Notes: generated from the sequence alone by a model not told the origin. 64,000 nt of DNA from Chryseobacterium sp. c4a (GCF_009900745.1 NZ_WXVU01000015.1:62001-126000), one strand, 5' to 3'. Counted from the first letter of the stretch, positions 41,053 through 49,717 are shown. A program made the numbers and translations.

Positions 41053-42345
41053 ATGAAAAAGATTTATACACTATCTACGGTTTTAGCTGCATTTGCATTG
41101 CAGGCTCAGTTTACAGTTACAGTTCAAACTCCAGCAGATTTTAAAGATCAGGATGCTATTCTATATACCTTAAATGGTTCAAAAGATATTATTGTTACCA
41201 AAGAACAAAGTAAGAATAATACATGGACGTTTAAATATCCAAATAACTATATGGGGATGATGAAGATTTACTTCCCTGTAACTAATAATACCGTAAGCTT
41301 TATTTCTGAGAATAAGAATGTCAATTTCAAATTAGATATTCAGAATAATAAAGTGAAGGATGTTATTTATTTGGATGAAGCCAATGAGCTTATGAGTAAA
41401 CAACAGGAAGGTTCTCAAAAAAAAGAGCTTATTTTACCTGCATTGGCTCAAATTAAAGAATATTATAAAGACAATACAGACTTTGGAAAAGCTTTAAAAA
41501 CAGAAATTGAAAGGCTTTCCGGTACTGCTGGTTCTATTGATGCTGCAAAGCACCCGTTTATTGCGTATTACAATACCAATTATAGTAAGTTTCTTGGGAA
41601 CTCTGCAGACAGCGCTAAAAAGGTTGATCAGGATGAAATTATCAATTTCCTGGATAAGTCTAATGATATGCTTGAAAGTTCATCGTTGCTAAGACCAGTA
41701 TTGGTGTCTTATTTGAACTCAGGAGGTAATACGAATGTTGGCGGATCAGTGGATAAGCTTTTAGACCGTTTAAAGGTAGAAACACCAAGAGGACAGACTG
41801 TTTTATCTGAACTTATCGATATTTTTGATGTGTATCAGATGGATGAGTTTAAAAACAAATATCTTGGTATGGCTAAAAACCTTAAATGTACCATTAATGA
41901 TAGATTGGCCTCTACATTGAAATCTAATGCGAATGTGGAAATGGGGGCTTTATTCCCTAATTATAAGTTCCAGTCTGCAACAAATACTACAGCTAAATCG
42001 CTTTACGATGTGAAAGCAGATAAGAAGGTGATCGTGTTCTGGTCGTCTACTTGTTCACACTGTGAAAGTGAACTACCAAAGCTATTGGAGAAATACAATG
42101 ATTTAAAATCAAAAAATATTCAGGTTATCGCTTTATCTCTAGATGTGGATAAGAGTTCTTATTCTAACAAGATTGCTGCATTTCCATGGGTTAACGACTC
42201 AGAATTGAGAGGATGGAACAGTAGCTATGTAGATACATATAATGTTCATGCAACTCCGACCTATTTTATTTTAGATGCTAATAATAAGATAATCAACAAA
42301 CCAGATCATGTTGGGAATGTTTTAGAATATTTTATGGTAAAATAA
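41053..42345 (+). CDS. Exported thioredoxin-like (TlpA/ResA-type) protein
   Basis: The 430-residue protein has a signal peptide (KKIYTLSTVLAAFALQAQ), a long N-terminal region (about 20-290) typical of Bacteroidota TlpA-family proteins (DUF4369-like), and a C-terminal thioredoxin domain with the redox pair in WSSTCSHCESELPKL (Cys334 and Cys337), then YNVHATPTYFILD with the cis-Pro loop. It probably acts as a periplasmic disulfide reductase or isomerase. It starts just after a terminator, so its promoter may lie within the upstream gene region. Confidence 0.85.
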   Translation: MKKIYTLSTVLAAFALQAQFTVTVQTPADFKDQDAILYTLNGSKDIIVTKEQSKNNTWTFKYPNNYMGMMKIYFPVTNNTVSFISENKNVNFKLDIQNNKVKDVIYLDEANELMSKQQEGSQKKELILPALAQIKEYYKDNTDFGKALKTEIERLSGTAGSIDAAKHPFIAYYNTNYSKFLGNSADSAKKVDQDEIINFLDKSNDMLESSSLLRPVLVSYLNSGGNTNVGGSVDKLLDRLKVETPRGQTVLSELIDIFDVYQMDEFKNKYLGMAKNLKCTINDRLASTLKSNANVEMGALFPNYKFQSATNTTAKSLYDVKADKKVIVFWSSTCSHCESELPKLLEKYNDLKSKNIQVIALSLDVDKSSYSNKIAAFPWVNDSELRGWNSSYVDTYNVHATPTYFILDANNKIINKPDHVGNVLEYFMVK

Positions 42346-42346
42346 T

Positions 42347-42377
42347 TTTGGAGGTAAAAAATATTTTTCTATATTTG
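42347..42377 (+). promoter_or_regulatory. Promoter of the first tRNA gene
   Basis: TTTG (42347-42350), a 19-base spacer and TATATTTG (42370-42377) match the Bacteroidota promoter exactly. The tRNA starts 13 bases after the -7 box. Confidence 0.7.
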
Positions 42378-42389
42378 CACCACCAAAAC

Positions 42390-42463
42390 GGCGAGGTAGC
42401 TCAGTTGGTTAGAGCGCAGGATTCATAACCCTGAGGTCACGGGTTCAATTCCCGTCTTCGCTA
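42390..42463 (+). tRNA. tRNA-Met (CAU), copy 1
   Basis: The 74-base gene folds into a cloverleaf: acceptor GGCGAGG/CTTCGCT (with G-U pairs, including 1-72), D arm GCTC/GAGC, anticodon loop TTCATAA with CAT, T arm ACGGG-TTCAATT-CCCGT, discriminator A. The anticodon stem CAGGA/CCCTG has one A-C mismatch. The C1-A72 feature and GC-rich stem of initiator tRNA are lacking, so it is probably an elongator. A tRNA-Ile with modified CAU cannot be excluded. CCA is not encoded. Confidence 0.9.
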
Positions 42464-42465
42464 CA

Positions 42466-42505
42466 AAAACCGCAATCATTTATAATGGTTGCGGTTTTCT
42501 TTTTT
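42466..42505 (+). terminator. Terminator of tRNA copy 1
   Basis: AAAACCGCAATCATT (42466-42480) and AATGGTTGCGGTTTT (42484-42498) form a 15-bp stem with one G-U pair, then a T-run. Confidence 0.85.
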
Positions 42506-42826
42506 ATATCATTGCATTCATTTTTTAGAGATTGTTTTCGCTTATAATTGCTTGCTCTCCTTAGAAAATGTCATTTGATAACATTATTTTTTAATGATTA
42601 CTTATAAGAATAGAAGTACTCTTGTTAAAGCTAGTGCTTATTTGAGAGGAAAGGGCTAAGAGTTTTGATCCCATTTTTAGTTTCTGATCCAAAATAATAC
42701 AGCAAATCATATATTCAATTGCCTGTACATTCTTTCCTCTATAGTTTCTATAAAAGATATTTTAAATTTTCTTTTAATTATAGGCGTACAGATAACATTA
42801 TTTTTTTATATTTGCACCACCAAAAC
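42506..42826. other. Spacer between the duplicated tRNA genes
   Basis: There is no coding frame of note. The first about 80 bases resemble the sequence following tRNA copy 2 in worn form (CATTCATTTTT and ATAATTGCTTG against ACATTCATTTT and GTAATTGTTTA), consistent with an old tandem duplication. A -7 box TATATTTG lies at 42807-42814 before the second tRNA, but no TTTG box at the right distance. Confidence 0.6.
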
Positions 42827-42900
42827 GGCGAGGTAGCTCAGTTGGTTAGAGCGCAGGATTCATAACCCTGAGGTCACGGGTTCAATTCCCGTCTTCGCTA
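42827..42900 (+). tRNA. tRNA-Met (CAU), copy 2
   Basis: This copy is identical over all 74 bases to copy 1, starting 437 bases downstream. It shares 20 bases of identical 5' flank (TATATTTGCACCACCAAAAC) and about 24 bases of 3' flank. Confidence 0.9.
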
Positions 42901-42902
42901 CA

Positions 42903-42943
42903 AAAACCGCAATCATTTATAATGATTGCGGTTTTCTTTTTTT
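42903..42943 (+). terminator. Terminator of tRNA copy 2
   Basis: AAAACCGCAATCATT (42903-42917) and AATGATTGCGGTTTT (42921-42935) form a perfect 15-bp stem with a TAT loop and trailing T residues. Confidence 0.88.
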
Positions 42944-43157
42944 ATTCAATTACATTCATTTTACCGGTTTTCTTTTATTTGTAATTGTTTACCCTTTTTA
43001 GAAAAAGACAACCTAAGAGATTTCAGCTTGAGTGTAAAGATTAAATATTAGGGTAGGCTGCTACAATTGAATTTAATATCTAATTAAAATTTGAAAGAAG
43101 AGGCAATATTGATAGTGTGCATTTTTACTTTTATAAATAATAAGCAGGGATATAAAA
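42944..43157. other. Intergenic region, no gene seen
   Basis: This AT-rich stretch lies between the second tRNA terminator and the terminator of the convergent exporter operon. Apart from worn similarity to the first tRNA spacer, nothing was seen. Confidence 0.5.
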
Positions 43158-43188
43158 AAGCCGCTTCTCATCATTTGAGAAGCGGCTT
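43158..43188 (-). terminator. Terminator of the peptide-exporter operon
   Basis: AAGCCGCTTCTCA (43158-43170) and TGAGAAGCGGCTT (43176-43188) form a 13-bp GC-rich stem. On the - strand it is followed by TTTTTTATA, placing it 24 bases after the HlyD gene stop. Confidence 0.88.
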
Positions 43189-43211
43189 CTTATTTTTATG
43201 ATAAAATTTTA

Positions 43212-44531
43212 TCAGGTTTGATAGCCTAATAGCTTTCTGATCTGGTAGAAGAATCTTTCGATCAATCTTAGGTCTTGGGTTACAATTTCTGCATTTCCTC
43301 TAAGCTCTTTATCGAATTTCAGATTTTTATTATAGCTTGTTTTTAATCCTTTTGGCAAAACTACATCTACATAATAATTTCCTTTATCATCAGGGATAAG
43401 TGATATATTCTGAACTTTTCCTTCTATGATTCCATATTCCTGGAAACGATAGTTATCCAGTTTGATCAATACTTTTTGTCCTGTAACAACCTTTCCTGAA
43501 TTCACAGTAGGTACAGACATTCTTCCTACGAGGCTCCTTTTATTATCCGGTAAGATGGATACAATAGGTTCTCCTGCTTTTACGAATTGATTTTCACCAA
43601 AAAACTGCTGAAAGCTGGCAATACCATTCGTGGAAGAAATAACAAGGTAATTCTGCTCCCAAAGCTTTACTGCTTTTCTTAATTGTTCAAATAGCTGTAA
43701 AGTTTGTGAAGAATAGGTGATCTTATCTTTTTCTGTATTGATAACAGTTCCACTTTTTGTTTTGTTAAGATTGGAAATACCTTCTTCACCTTGCGAAATA
43801 GAAATATTAAGATTTTCAAGATTCTGCTGTGCCTGAAGATATTTGATTTTTTCATTCTCAAGTTCCATAGCTGAAATCACACCCTGATTAAATAGTTCCT
43901 GAGATCTCTGGAAGTTCTTTCTGGTAAGATCATACTTGGCGGATTCCAGGTTTTTTTGCTGCTTTAAAGTGGAAATTCTCGCTCTTGCCTCGGATAAACT
44001 TTGGTTAGTTGCTAGATTTTCCGGTGCATAAGGCTGTAATCTTGTAAAAAGATCTTCATCCTGGAATGCTTTTGCAAAGCTATTATATTCCCCCTGTACT
44101 TCACCAAGCTTAAATCTTGAAGTCTGTGCGATAGGAAAAGAACTTAGCTGGTTGGGTGAAAGGGAGTCGATCAGTTGTTTTAATGCGATAACATCTTTGT
44201 AGTTGGCAGCTGATAGCATTACCATCAAAACCTGATTTTTCTTTACTTCCTGATGGTCTTTAATGAATATTTTCTCAACCTTAGAGTTGATTCTTGCTTC
44301 TAATTTTTCCGGTGGATTTTGAGATGTTACGATAATAGGCGCAGGTACAAATTCCGGATATTTTATAATGTAACTCATTACAAAAATAAGCAGGATAATT
44401 ACAAATATAAGCGTGTTCCCCCAGCGGATCATCCAATTAGGGGGTTGGGTAAGAATATCCTGTACACTTTCTGAACGGAGTTCAATATTGTCTAAAACTT
44501 CTTCTTTCATTGTTTTCTGATACATTTCCAT
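43212..44531 (-). CDS. HlyD-family membrane fusion (adaptor) protein
   Basis: The 439-residue periplasmic adaptor links the ABC exporter to an outer-membrane channel. It has one N-terminal membrane helix (about 34-56, LIFVIILLIFVMSYII), a biotinyl-lipoyl-like half-motif (NSKVEKIFIKDHQEVKKNQV), a coiled-coil hairpin region (about 160-250, SEARARISTLKQQKNLESAK) and the C-terminal beta-barrel (VVTGQKVLIKLDNYRFQEYG). It ends the operon, 63 bases after the ABC gene. Start may be 44531 or an internal Met at 44510. Confidence 0.92.
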   Translation of the reverse strand: MEMYQKTMKEEVLDNIELRSESVQDILTQPPNWMIRWGNTLIFVIILLIFVMSYIIKYPEFVPAPIIVTSQNPPEKLEARINSKVEKIFIKDHQEVKKNQVLMVMLSAANYKDVIALKQLIDSLSPNQLSSFPIAQTSRFKLGEVQGEYNSFAKAFQDEDLFTRLQPYAPENLATNQSLSEARARISTLKQQKNLESAKYDLTRKNFQRSQELFNQGVISAMELENEKIKYLQAQQNLENLNISISQGEEGISNLNKTKSGTVINTEKDKITYSSQTLQLFEQLRKAVKLWEQNYLVISSTNGIASFQQFFGENQFVKAGEPIVSILPDNKRSLVGRMSVPTVNSGKVVTGQKVLIKLDNYRFQEYGIIEGKVQNISLIPDDKGNYYVDVVLPKGLKTSYNKNLKFDKELRGNAEIVTQDLRLIERFFYQIRKLLGYQT

Positions 44532-44594
44532 CTCATATTTCAGAGAGGATTTAATTTAAATTAAGCTTTCAGGTTTTGGCTTCCGATGCCGAGA

Positions 44595-46787
44595 TTAATT
44601 TCCTAGTTCAAGCTGGTTTCTCACCAATCGATAATATTCACCGCGTAGATCTACTAATTCGGCATGACTGCCTTCTTCTACGACTTTTCCTTTATCCAGT
44701 ACAATAATTTTATCGGCATGTTTTACTGTGGAAAGTCTGTGGGCAATAACTACTGCAGTTTTACCTCTGAAGAATTGTTCAAGATTTTCCATAATGATCT
44801 TTTCATTATTGGCATCTAAAGCAGAGGTAGCTTCATCAAACAAAATATAGTCGGGAGATTTATAAACAGCTCTTGCAATGAAAAGTCTTTGTTTTTGGCC
44901 TCCACTTACGCCTACTCCTTCATTTCCGATCTTTGTGTTATAGCTTAATGGCAATCCTTCCACAAACTCTTTAATATTGGCTATTTCTACAGCACGCCTT
45001 AATTTCTTTTTATCGATATGATCTTCACCAACAGCAATATTATTGGCTATTGTATCATTGAATACATAACCTTCCTGCATTACCACTCCGCAATGATCTC
45101 TCCAGAATCTAGGAGAGATATTTTTCAAGGCAGTATTTCCAATTCTGATATCACCACTATTTGGTTCATAAAACTTCATCAGAAGCTTTAATAACGTTGT
45201 TTTTCCACTTCCACTGGCTCCTACAATAGCGGTCGTTTTTTGATAAGGAATGGAAAGACTTAAATTTTCAAAAACCGGAACATCAGATCCGATATATCTG
45301 AATGACATGTCAGTAATTTCGATATCCCTTTGTGGAATGTCGGTAACATACTGCTCATCTTTATTTTCTTCATCCTCTTTATCATGAATTTCACCTAATC
45401 TTTCAAGGGAGATTTTGGCATCCTGAGTTTGCTTAATAAAGTCGATAAGCTGAAGAAGCGGGCTATTTAACTGTCCAATGATATATTGTACAGAAAGCAT
45501 CATCCCTAACGTTAGGTTTCCACTCAATACTAATTTGGCAGACAGGAAGCTTACTAAAATATCTTTTATTTGATTAATGAAGTTTCCTCCTACAGATTGC
45601 CATTGCTCTAAAGACAATGATTTTATTCTGATTTTAAATAATTTTACCTGAAGGAATTCCCAATCCCATCTTTTTTGCTTTTCAGCATTATGCATTTTGA
45701 TCTCCTGCATTCCATTGATGAGCTCAATGACTTTACTTTGCTCCTGAGAAACCTGGGAGAATCTTTTATAGTCAAGTTCTTTTCTTTTTTTCAGGAAGAA
45801 CGTAATCCATCCTATATAAGCTACAGCTCCCACAAGATAAACAAGGAATAGCCTGTAATCATAATACAGAAGGACAATACTGAAGATCACTAAATTGACC
45901 AGTGAGAACAGAGTGTTTAATGAAGAACTCGTAAGGAGTTGTTCGATTCTGTGGTGGTCATTGATTCTCTGCATGATATCCCCGGTCATTCTGGTATCAA
46001 AGAAACTGATAGGAAGTCTCATCAATTTGATAAAGAAGTCGGAAATAATGGAAATGTTAATTCTGGCTGAAAGATGGAGAAGAATCCAGCTTCGAATGGT
46101 TTCTATACCCATTCTGCCGATAAATAACATAATTTGTGCTGCTAAGACAAGGTAGATAAAGTTAATATCTTGGTTTTGTATCCCAACGTCTACAATACTT
46201 TGGGTAAGAAACGGGAAGACAAGGGATAGTAAACTTCCTGCGAGAAGTCCTACAGCAAGTTGAATAACAAGTGATTTGTATTTAAAAAGGTATCTGGAAA
46301 GAAATGAAAAGCTGGCTTTGCTTTGATCATTGTCAAATTCAGTTTGAAAAAATGCCGGTGTGGTTTCCAAAATAAGAGTAATTCCTTCTTCCGTACTTTG
46401 ATGGGCGTTTTCTCCGATCCAAGATTTGATAAATTCTTCCGGAGTATAGGAAATCAATCCATAACTTGGATCAGAGATATATACCTTGTTATTTTTATCG
46501 GTTTTATAAACAACTACAAAATGGTTTTTATTCCAATGCACAACACATGGAAGCGGAACTTCTTCTACCAGGGTTTTGAAATCGACTTGAACTCCCAACG
46601 AGCGGAAGCCCAGATTCTCCGCAGCATCACTTAATCCAAGGAGGCTACTTCCTTCACGTGTTGTTTCAGAAAGAGCCCGGATCTGTTGCAGAGATATACT
46701 TTTACCGTAATACTTACTTACAATTCTAAGACATGTAGGTCCACAGTCTTTAGTGTCTGGTTGTTTATAAAAAGGAAATTTTTTCAA
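44595..46787 (-). CDS. C39-peptidase-containing ABC exporter (PCAT)
   Basis: The 730-residue exporter cuts double-glycine leaders and pumps the peptide out. Residues 1-135 are a C39 peptidase with catalytic Cys15 (KDCGPTCL), His89 (NHFVVVY) and Asp106 (DPSYG). Residues 165-440 are a six-helix membrane domain. Residues 490-730 are the ATPase with Walker A GASGSGKTT, signature VSGGQKQRL, Walker B YILFDEATSALD and switch His (VIAHRLS). It lies directly downstream of a GG-leader peptide gene and upstream of the HlyD adaptor. All catalytic residues are present. Confidence 0.95.
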   Translation of the reverse strand: MKKFPFYKQPDTKDCGPTCLRIVSKYYGKSISLQQIRALSETTREGSSLLGLSDAAENLGFRSLGVQVDFKTLVEEVPLPCVVHWNKNHFVVVYKTDKNNKVYISDPSYGLISYTPEEFIKSWIGENAHQSTEEGITLILETTPAFFQTEFDNDQSKASFSFLSRYLFKYKSLVIQLAVGLLAGSLLSLVFPFLTQSIVDVGIQNQDINFIYLVLAAQIMLFIGRMGIETIRSWILLHLSARINISIISDFFIKLMRLPISFFDTRMTGDIMQRINDHHRIEQLLTSSSLNTLFSLVNLVIFSIVLLYYDYRLFLVYLVGAVAYIGWITFFLKKRKELDYKRFSQVSQEQSKVIELINGMQEIKMHNAEKQKRWDWEFLQVKLFKIRIKSLSLEQWQSVGGNFINQIKDILVSFLSAKLVLSGNLTLGMMLSVQYIIGQLNSPLLQLIDFIKQTQDAKISLERLGEIHDKEDEENKDEQYVTDIPQRDIEITDMSFRYIGSDVPVFENLSLSIPYQKTTAIVGASGSGKTTLLKLLMKFYEPNSGDIRIGNTALKNISPRFWRDHCGVVMQEGYVFNDTIANNIAVGEDHIDKKKLRRAVEIANIKEFVEGLPLSYNTKIGNEGVGVSGGQKQRLFIARAVYKSPDYILFDEATSALDANNEKIIMENLEQFFRGKTAVVIAHRLSTVKHADKIIVLDKGKVVEEGSHAELVDLRGEYYRLVRNQLELGN

Positions 46788-46806
46788 AACTAATAATCAT
46801 TATAAA

Positions 46807-46835
46807 ATGTCGTCAGTATATGACGGCATTTTTTC
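46807..46835. terminator. Hairpin between the peptide gene and the exporter gene
   Basis: ATGTCGTCA (46807-46815) and TGACGGCAT (46821-46829) pair around GTATA. On the + strand it is a good stem with one G-U pair and six T residues. On the - strand, the direction of the operon, it has one A-C mismatch before TTTTA. It may act as a leaky terminator giving more peptide than exporter transcript, or end an antisense transcript. Confidence 0.4.
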
Positions 46836-46869
46836 TTTATTCAAAATTATAATTCAATGAAATGGAAGG

Positions 46870-47034
46870 CTAGTAGTAGCACCATTTGTTACACGCATCT
46901 ACAGCTCCTTCTTTGGGAGGTTTTGTTTTGGATTCACAATAGCTTGCTTCATACTGAATTCTTGCGCATTCTTGAGTGATACCGCCTTTCAGAGTCCTTA
47001 GGCTTTCTCTTGAAAGTTTTTTGAGATTTTTCAT
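46870..47034 (-). CDS. Double-glycine-leader, cysteine-containing secreted peptide precursor (bacteriocin-like)
   Basis: This short gene encodes 54 residues. Leader: MKNLKKLSRESLRTLKGG (18 residues ending in GG), a typical C39-protease leader with hydrophobic positions before GG. Core: 36 residues, starting ITQECARIQYEASYC and ending DACNKWCYY, with four Cys in total, enough for two disulfides, and an aromatic C-terminus. It is followed by the C39 ABC exporter and preceded by a VKOR/thioredoxin gene. Similar leaders are, in my recollection, frequent in Chryseobacterium as bacteriocin-like peptides. Bioactivity is inferred, not known. Confidence 0.85.
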   Translation of the reverse strand: MKNLKKLSRESLRTLKGGITQECARIQYEASYCESKTKPPKEGAVDACNKWCYY

Positions 47035-47128
47035 AATAAATAGTTTTTAGTTTACCTACTCTTTTATAGCTTTTCGGTGGCTGCTTTTATTGTTCCTAAT
47101 ATAGTGAATTTTACATCACAGGTGAAGA

Positions 47129-48637
47129 TTATATTTCTTCATCTTCTATGAGCTCATCTACAAAGAATACGATGTCTTCTCGGTCGTATTTTTCAGGAAA
47201 CTGATAGCCATTAATGATAAGAATAGGAGTGAAGTTAAGCCCTGCATTACTGTTCTCTATACTCATTTGAATCAATGGATTTAGGTTTTCAGAAGTGGGA
47301 ACTCCACCAGACAGGGTATTGATCTTATTTTCGTCTCTTGTTTCGAACCATTCTTCTACAGCATGTAGGAATTCTTTTTCCGACTTATTATTATAGATGT
47401 GGGTAAGGTCTGAAATTAATGTGTTGTATTTCTCATTGGATCTTTCCGGTGTATAATTGAATCTCATCTGTAGAGAAACATCATCCGGGTATTTCTTTAA
47501 AAGACTTTCTGCTAATTTATGGCCATCTTTACAAAAGCCGCAATAAGGATTAGAAATAATAGAAATACGAAGTCTTGCCTCTCTTTTTCCTACTGAAAAT
47601 GTTTCAGTATCCTGAAATACAATTTGATCTCTTTCTAGTAATTGACTTTTAAATAGTTCATAATTCCTTTTGAATCTAAGATTTTTAGCATTGGATTTTT
47701 GAAGCTCTTCTTTTTGTTCAAGCAGCGTATTAAAATACATTACCGCCGAAAAGATAATAGCCCATAAAACGATGGTGAGTAAAAGAGCCCCCACTCCAAA
47801 AGAAAGATTCTGGAAGAAAAAAGCACTGATTACTAATTGGCCAACCAGGATAGAGATGATTAAAAGGCAAACTCTACAAAATGTTTTCTCAACAAAAGCC
47901 TGGATATATAAAGAATAACCAATTGCTAATACAGAAACAAAAGCAAATCCTTTGATAAGGTAAGCTGTAGCAGGTAAGAATAATCCTAATATTGCTAATC
48001 CGGTAAAGTAGATTAGTGAAAAGTCAGAAAACTTTAATCCTAAGATGCTTGTTTTATCTTGTTTAATAATTCTGTCGCAGGAGTTAGCTGTTTGAGTTGC
48101 TGTAGCAGCACCGCAAATACTTCCTATGACGCTAGATGTGTTTCCAAATTTTTGATTGAATATTTCCAGTGAAATATAAACACCAGCCAATGAAAGTAGA
48201 TTGAAAATTGCTTCATAAGGGCTTTGGAATATAAATGAATAGATAAGGATTACAGCAAAAACGGCATATAGGATAGGTTTGAAATTGAATGCTGTTTTAT
48301 TCTCTGCCTTTTCAGTCTTTTCAAACAGAAGTACAAAATCTGTAGAATTTTTGTAAAGTTCTTCTTTATCTAATGTTTTGGCTTTTTCAGAATAAACGGC
48401 ATAATTGCTTCCTGATTTTTTTACCAGTGAAAAAGCATTGTCAACAATCGCAATAAATTCTTCAGGAAGCTCGTCCCAATATTCTTTATCAAGTTGATAG
48501 GCATCATTCTTTACCCCTAAAAAGTTTAAGGTATCACTAAATGCTAATGCAGACGGATAATTGGGATGTGAATTGAACTGGAAAATAAATTCCTGTTTAT
48601 CAAGTTTTAGGTAGTTAATTAGTTTATCAAAAATCAT
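47129..48637 (-). CDS. Vitamin K epoxide reductase/thioredoxin fusion with N-terminal C39-like domain
   Basis: The 502-residue membrane protein has three parts. Residues 1-110 look like a C39-peptidase fold (HPNYPSALAFSDTLNFLGVK) but lack the catalytic Cys. Residues 120-300 are a VKOR domain with about five membrane helices, Cys175 and Cys187, and the CxxC pair Cys254/Cys257 (TFCRVC). Residues 340-502 are a DsbA/thioredoxin-like domain with Cys366-GF-Cys369 (NPYCGFCKDGHKLAE). VKOR proteins reoxidise a thioredoxin partner with quinone, so this enzyme can make disulfides in exported proteins. It is encoded directly before a four-cysteine GG-leader peptide, its likely substrate (inference). Confidence 0.88.
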   Translation of the reverse strand: MIFDKLINYLKLDKQEFIFQFNSHPNYPSALAFSDTLNFLGVKNDAYQLDKEYWDELPEEFIAIVDNAFSLVKKSGSNYAVYSEKAKTLDKEELYKNSTDFVLLFEKTEKAENKTAFNFKPILYAVFAVILIYSFIFQSPYEAIFNLLSLAGVYISLEIFNQKFGNTSSVIGSICGAATATQTANSCDRIIKQDKTSILGLKFSDFSLIYFTGLAILGLFLPATAYLIKGFAFVSVLAIGYSLYIQAFVEKTFCRVCLLIISILVGQLVISAFFFQNLSFGVGALLLTIVLWAIIFSAVMYFNTLLEQKEELQKSNAKNLRFKRNYELFKSQLLERDQIVFQDTETFSVGKREARLRISIISNPYCGFCKDGHKLAESLLKKYPDDVSLQMRFNYTPERSNEKYNTLISDLTHIYNNKSEKEFLHAVEEWFETRDENKINTLSGGVPTSENLNPLIQMSIENSNAGLNFTPILIINGYQFPEKYDREDIVFFVDELIEDEEI

Positions 48638-48651
48638 ATTAATATTTTCAT

Positions 48652-48682
48652 CTAAAATACACAGATGTTTTAAATTAACAAA
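48652..48682 (-). promoter_or_regulatory. Promoter candidate of the VKOR-peptide-exporter operon
   Basis: Read on the - strand: TTTG (48682-48679), a 19-base spacer, then TATTTTAG (48659-48652), one mismatch from TAnnTTTG. It lies 15 bases upstream of the VKOR start at 48637. Confidence 0.45.
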
Positions 48683-48817
48683 AGTTTTTTTCTTTTATTG
48701 GTGAGATATAAAGATGGGTTGGAGTATTTATTTTAATTTTCAATATTTTAGCTCCGCTCAAATATAAAAAGATTTTTCATCTTACTGCATTTTATAACTT
48801 TATCTCTAATGTTTCTT

Positions 48818-49717
48818 TTATTCTATTGCGATATTAGAATTTTCCATTTTGAGCTTTTTCAGGAAATCCTTTTTGATTGCAGCCGTGTGTTTAAGGCTGG
48901 CAAGACCTATACTTCTTCTTTGGCGATCTATGGTAACGGTATCTATTTTTTCTATAAAGCTTCTTCCCATTCCATATTTAGTGGTTTTTCCTGGTGAAAA
49001 CTTATGTGAATCAACCATCATAGAATAATCGAGTGGAGGACAGTCTCCAGATTTTACATATTCAAAAATTTTTGTTTCCAGATAAGGATAGAGGGTGTTG
49101 GAACTTCCCATGTGGCTAACAAGAGTTAGCATAGGAGCGCCTCCTATTTTATCTTTGGAAGGAAATCCTATATTTTCAAAAGTCCATTTGAAAAGGCGAG
49201 CATTCTTTTCTATATTTTTTCTTACCAATACAGTATCTTTAGGTCTTCCCAGTTGATCTCTTGTGAAGGCAATTTTAAAAGAATCCACCATTTGTTGGTT
49301 AAGATCTTTTTTCCAGTCTGCTATTTTTTGTTGTACTTCTGTGTTATCTATCCCATATTTTTTGAAAAGAGTCAGATATTTTTTATAGCTGTCATGATAA
49401 GGAGCTACTAAGGAAATAAGCTGGTATAAACTTTCTTTGCCACCAAAATCTTCATGATACTGATCTGCCAGTATAATATAAGTAGAGAACTCTTCAATCA
49501 TTTCCTGATTTTTAGGGTCGTATTCGTTAAAGAGTTTTCTATATTCTTGAATGGCTAATTTAGGATTATTAGCGAGTCTGTAAGTACTGTCAATTTCATT
49601 GACCTTTTTATAATAAGTAATGTAATTTTTTTTGCAAGAAGATAAAATGAAAATACTAATCATTAATATTGAATTAAGGATTCGATATTTTGAGGTATCT
49701 GCAGGTAATCCTTTCAT
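48818..49717 (-). CDS. Lipoprotein of unknown function, start of the peptide-exporter locus
   Basis: The 299-residue protein carries a lipobox ISIFILSSCKK with the lipidated Cys near residue 28. An alternative start at Met19 (49663) would give a more usual short signal, MISIFILSSC. The mature part is helical and charged in its first half (EIDSTYRLANNPKLAIQEYR, tetratricopeptide-like) and mixed in its second. I do not recognise the family. It is upstream of the VKOR gene by 180 bases on the same strand. It might be an outer-membrane accessory or an immunity protein (inference from position only). Confidence 0.7.
   Translation of the reverse strand: MKGLPADTSKYRILNSILMISIFILSSCKKNYITYYKKVNEIDSTYRLANNPKLAIQEYRKLFNEYDPKNQEMIEEFSTYIILADQYHEDFGGKESLYQLISLVAPYHDSYKKYLTLFKKYGIDNTEVQQKIADWKKDLNQQMVDSFKIAFTRDQLGRPKDTVLVRKNIEKNARLFKWTFENIGFPSKDKIGGAPMLTLVSHMGSSNTLYPYLETKIFEYVKSGDCPPLDYSMMVDSHKFSPGKTTKYGMGRSFIEKIDTVTIDRQRRSIGLASLKHTAAIKKDFLKKLKMENSNIAIE

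Noticed and set aside
42390..42900. Duplicated tRNA as attachment sites of an integrated element
   Set aside because: The 363-base interval holds no integrase or cargo, and the whole promoter-tRNA-terminator unit is duplicated rather than only a tRNA 3' end.
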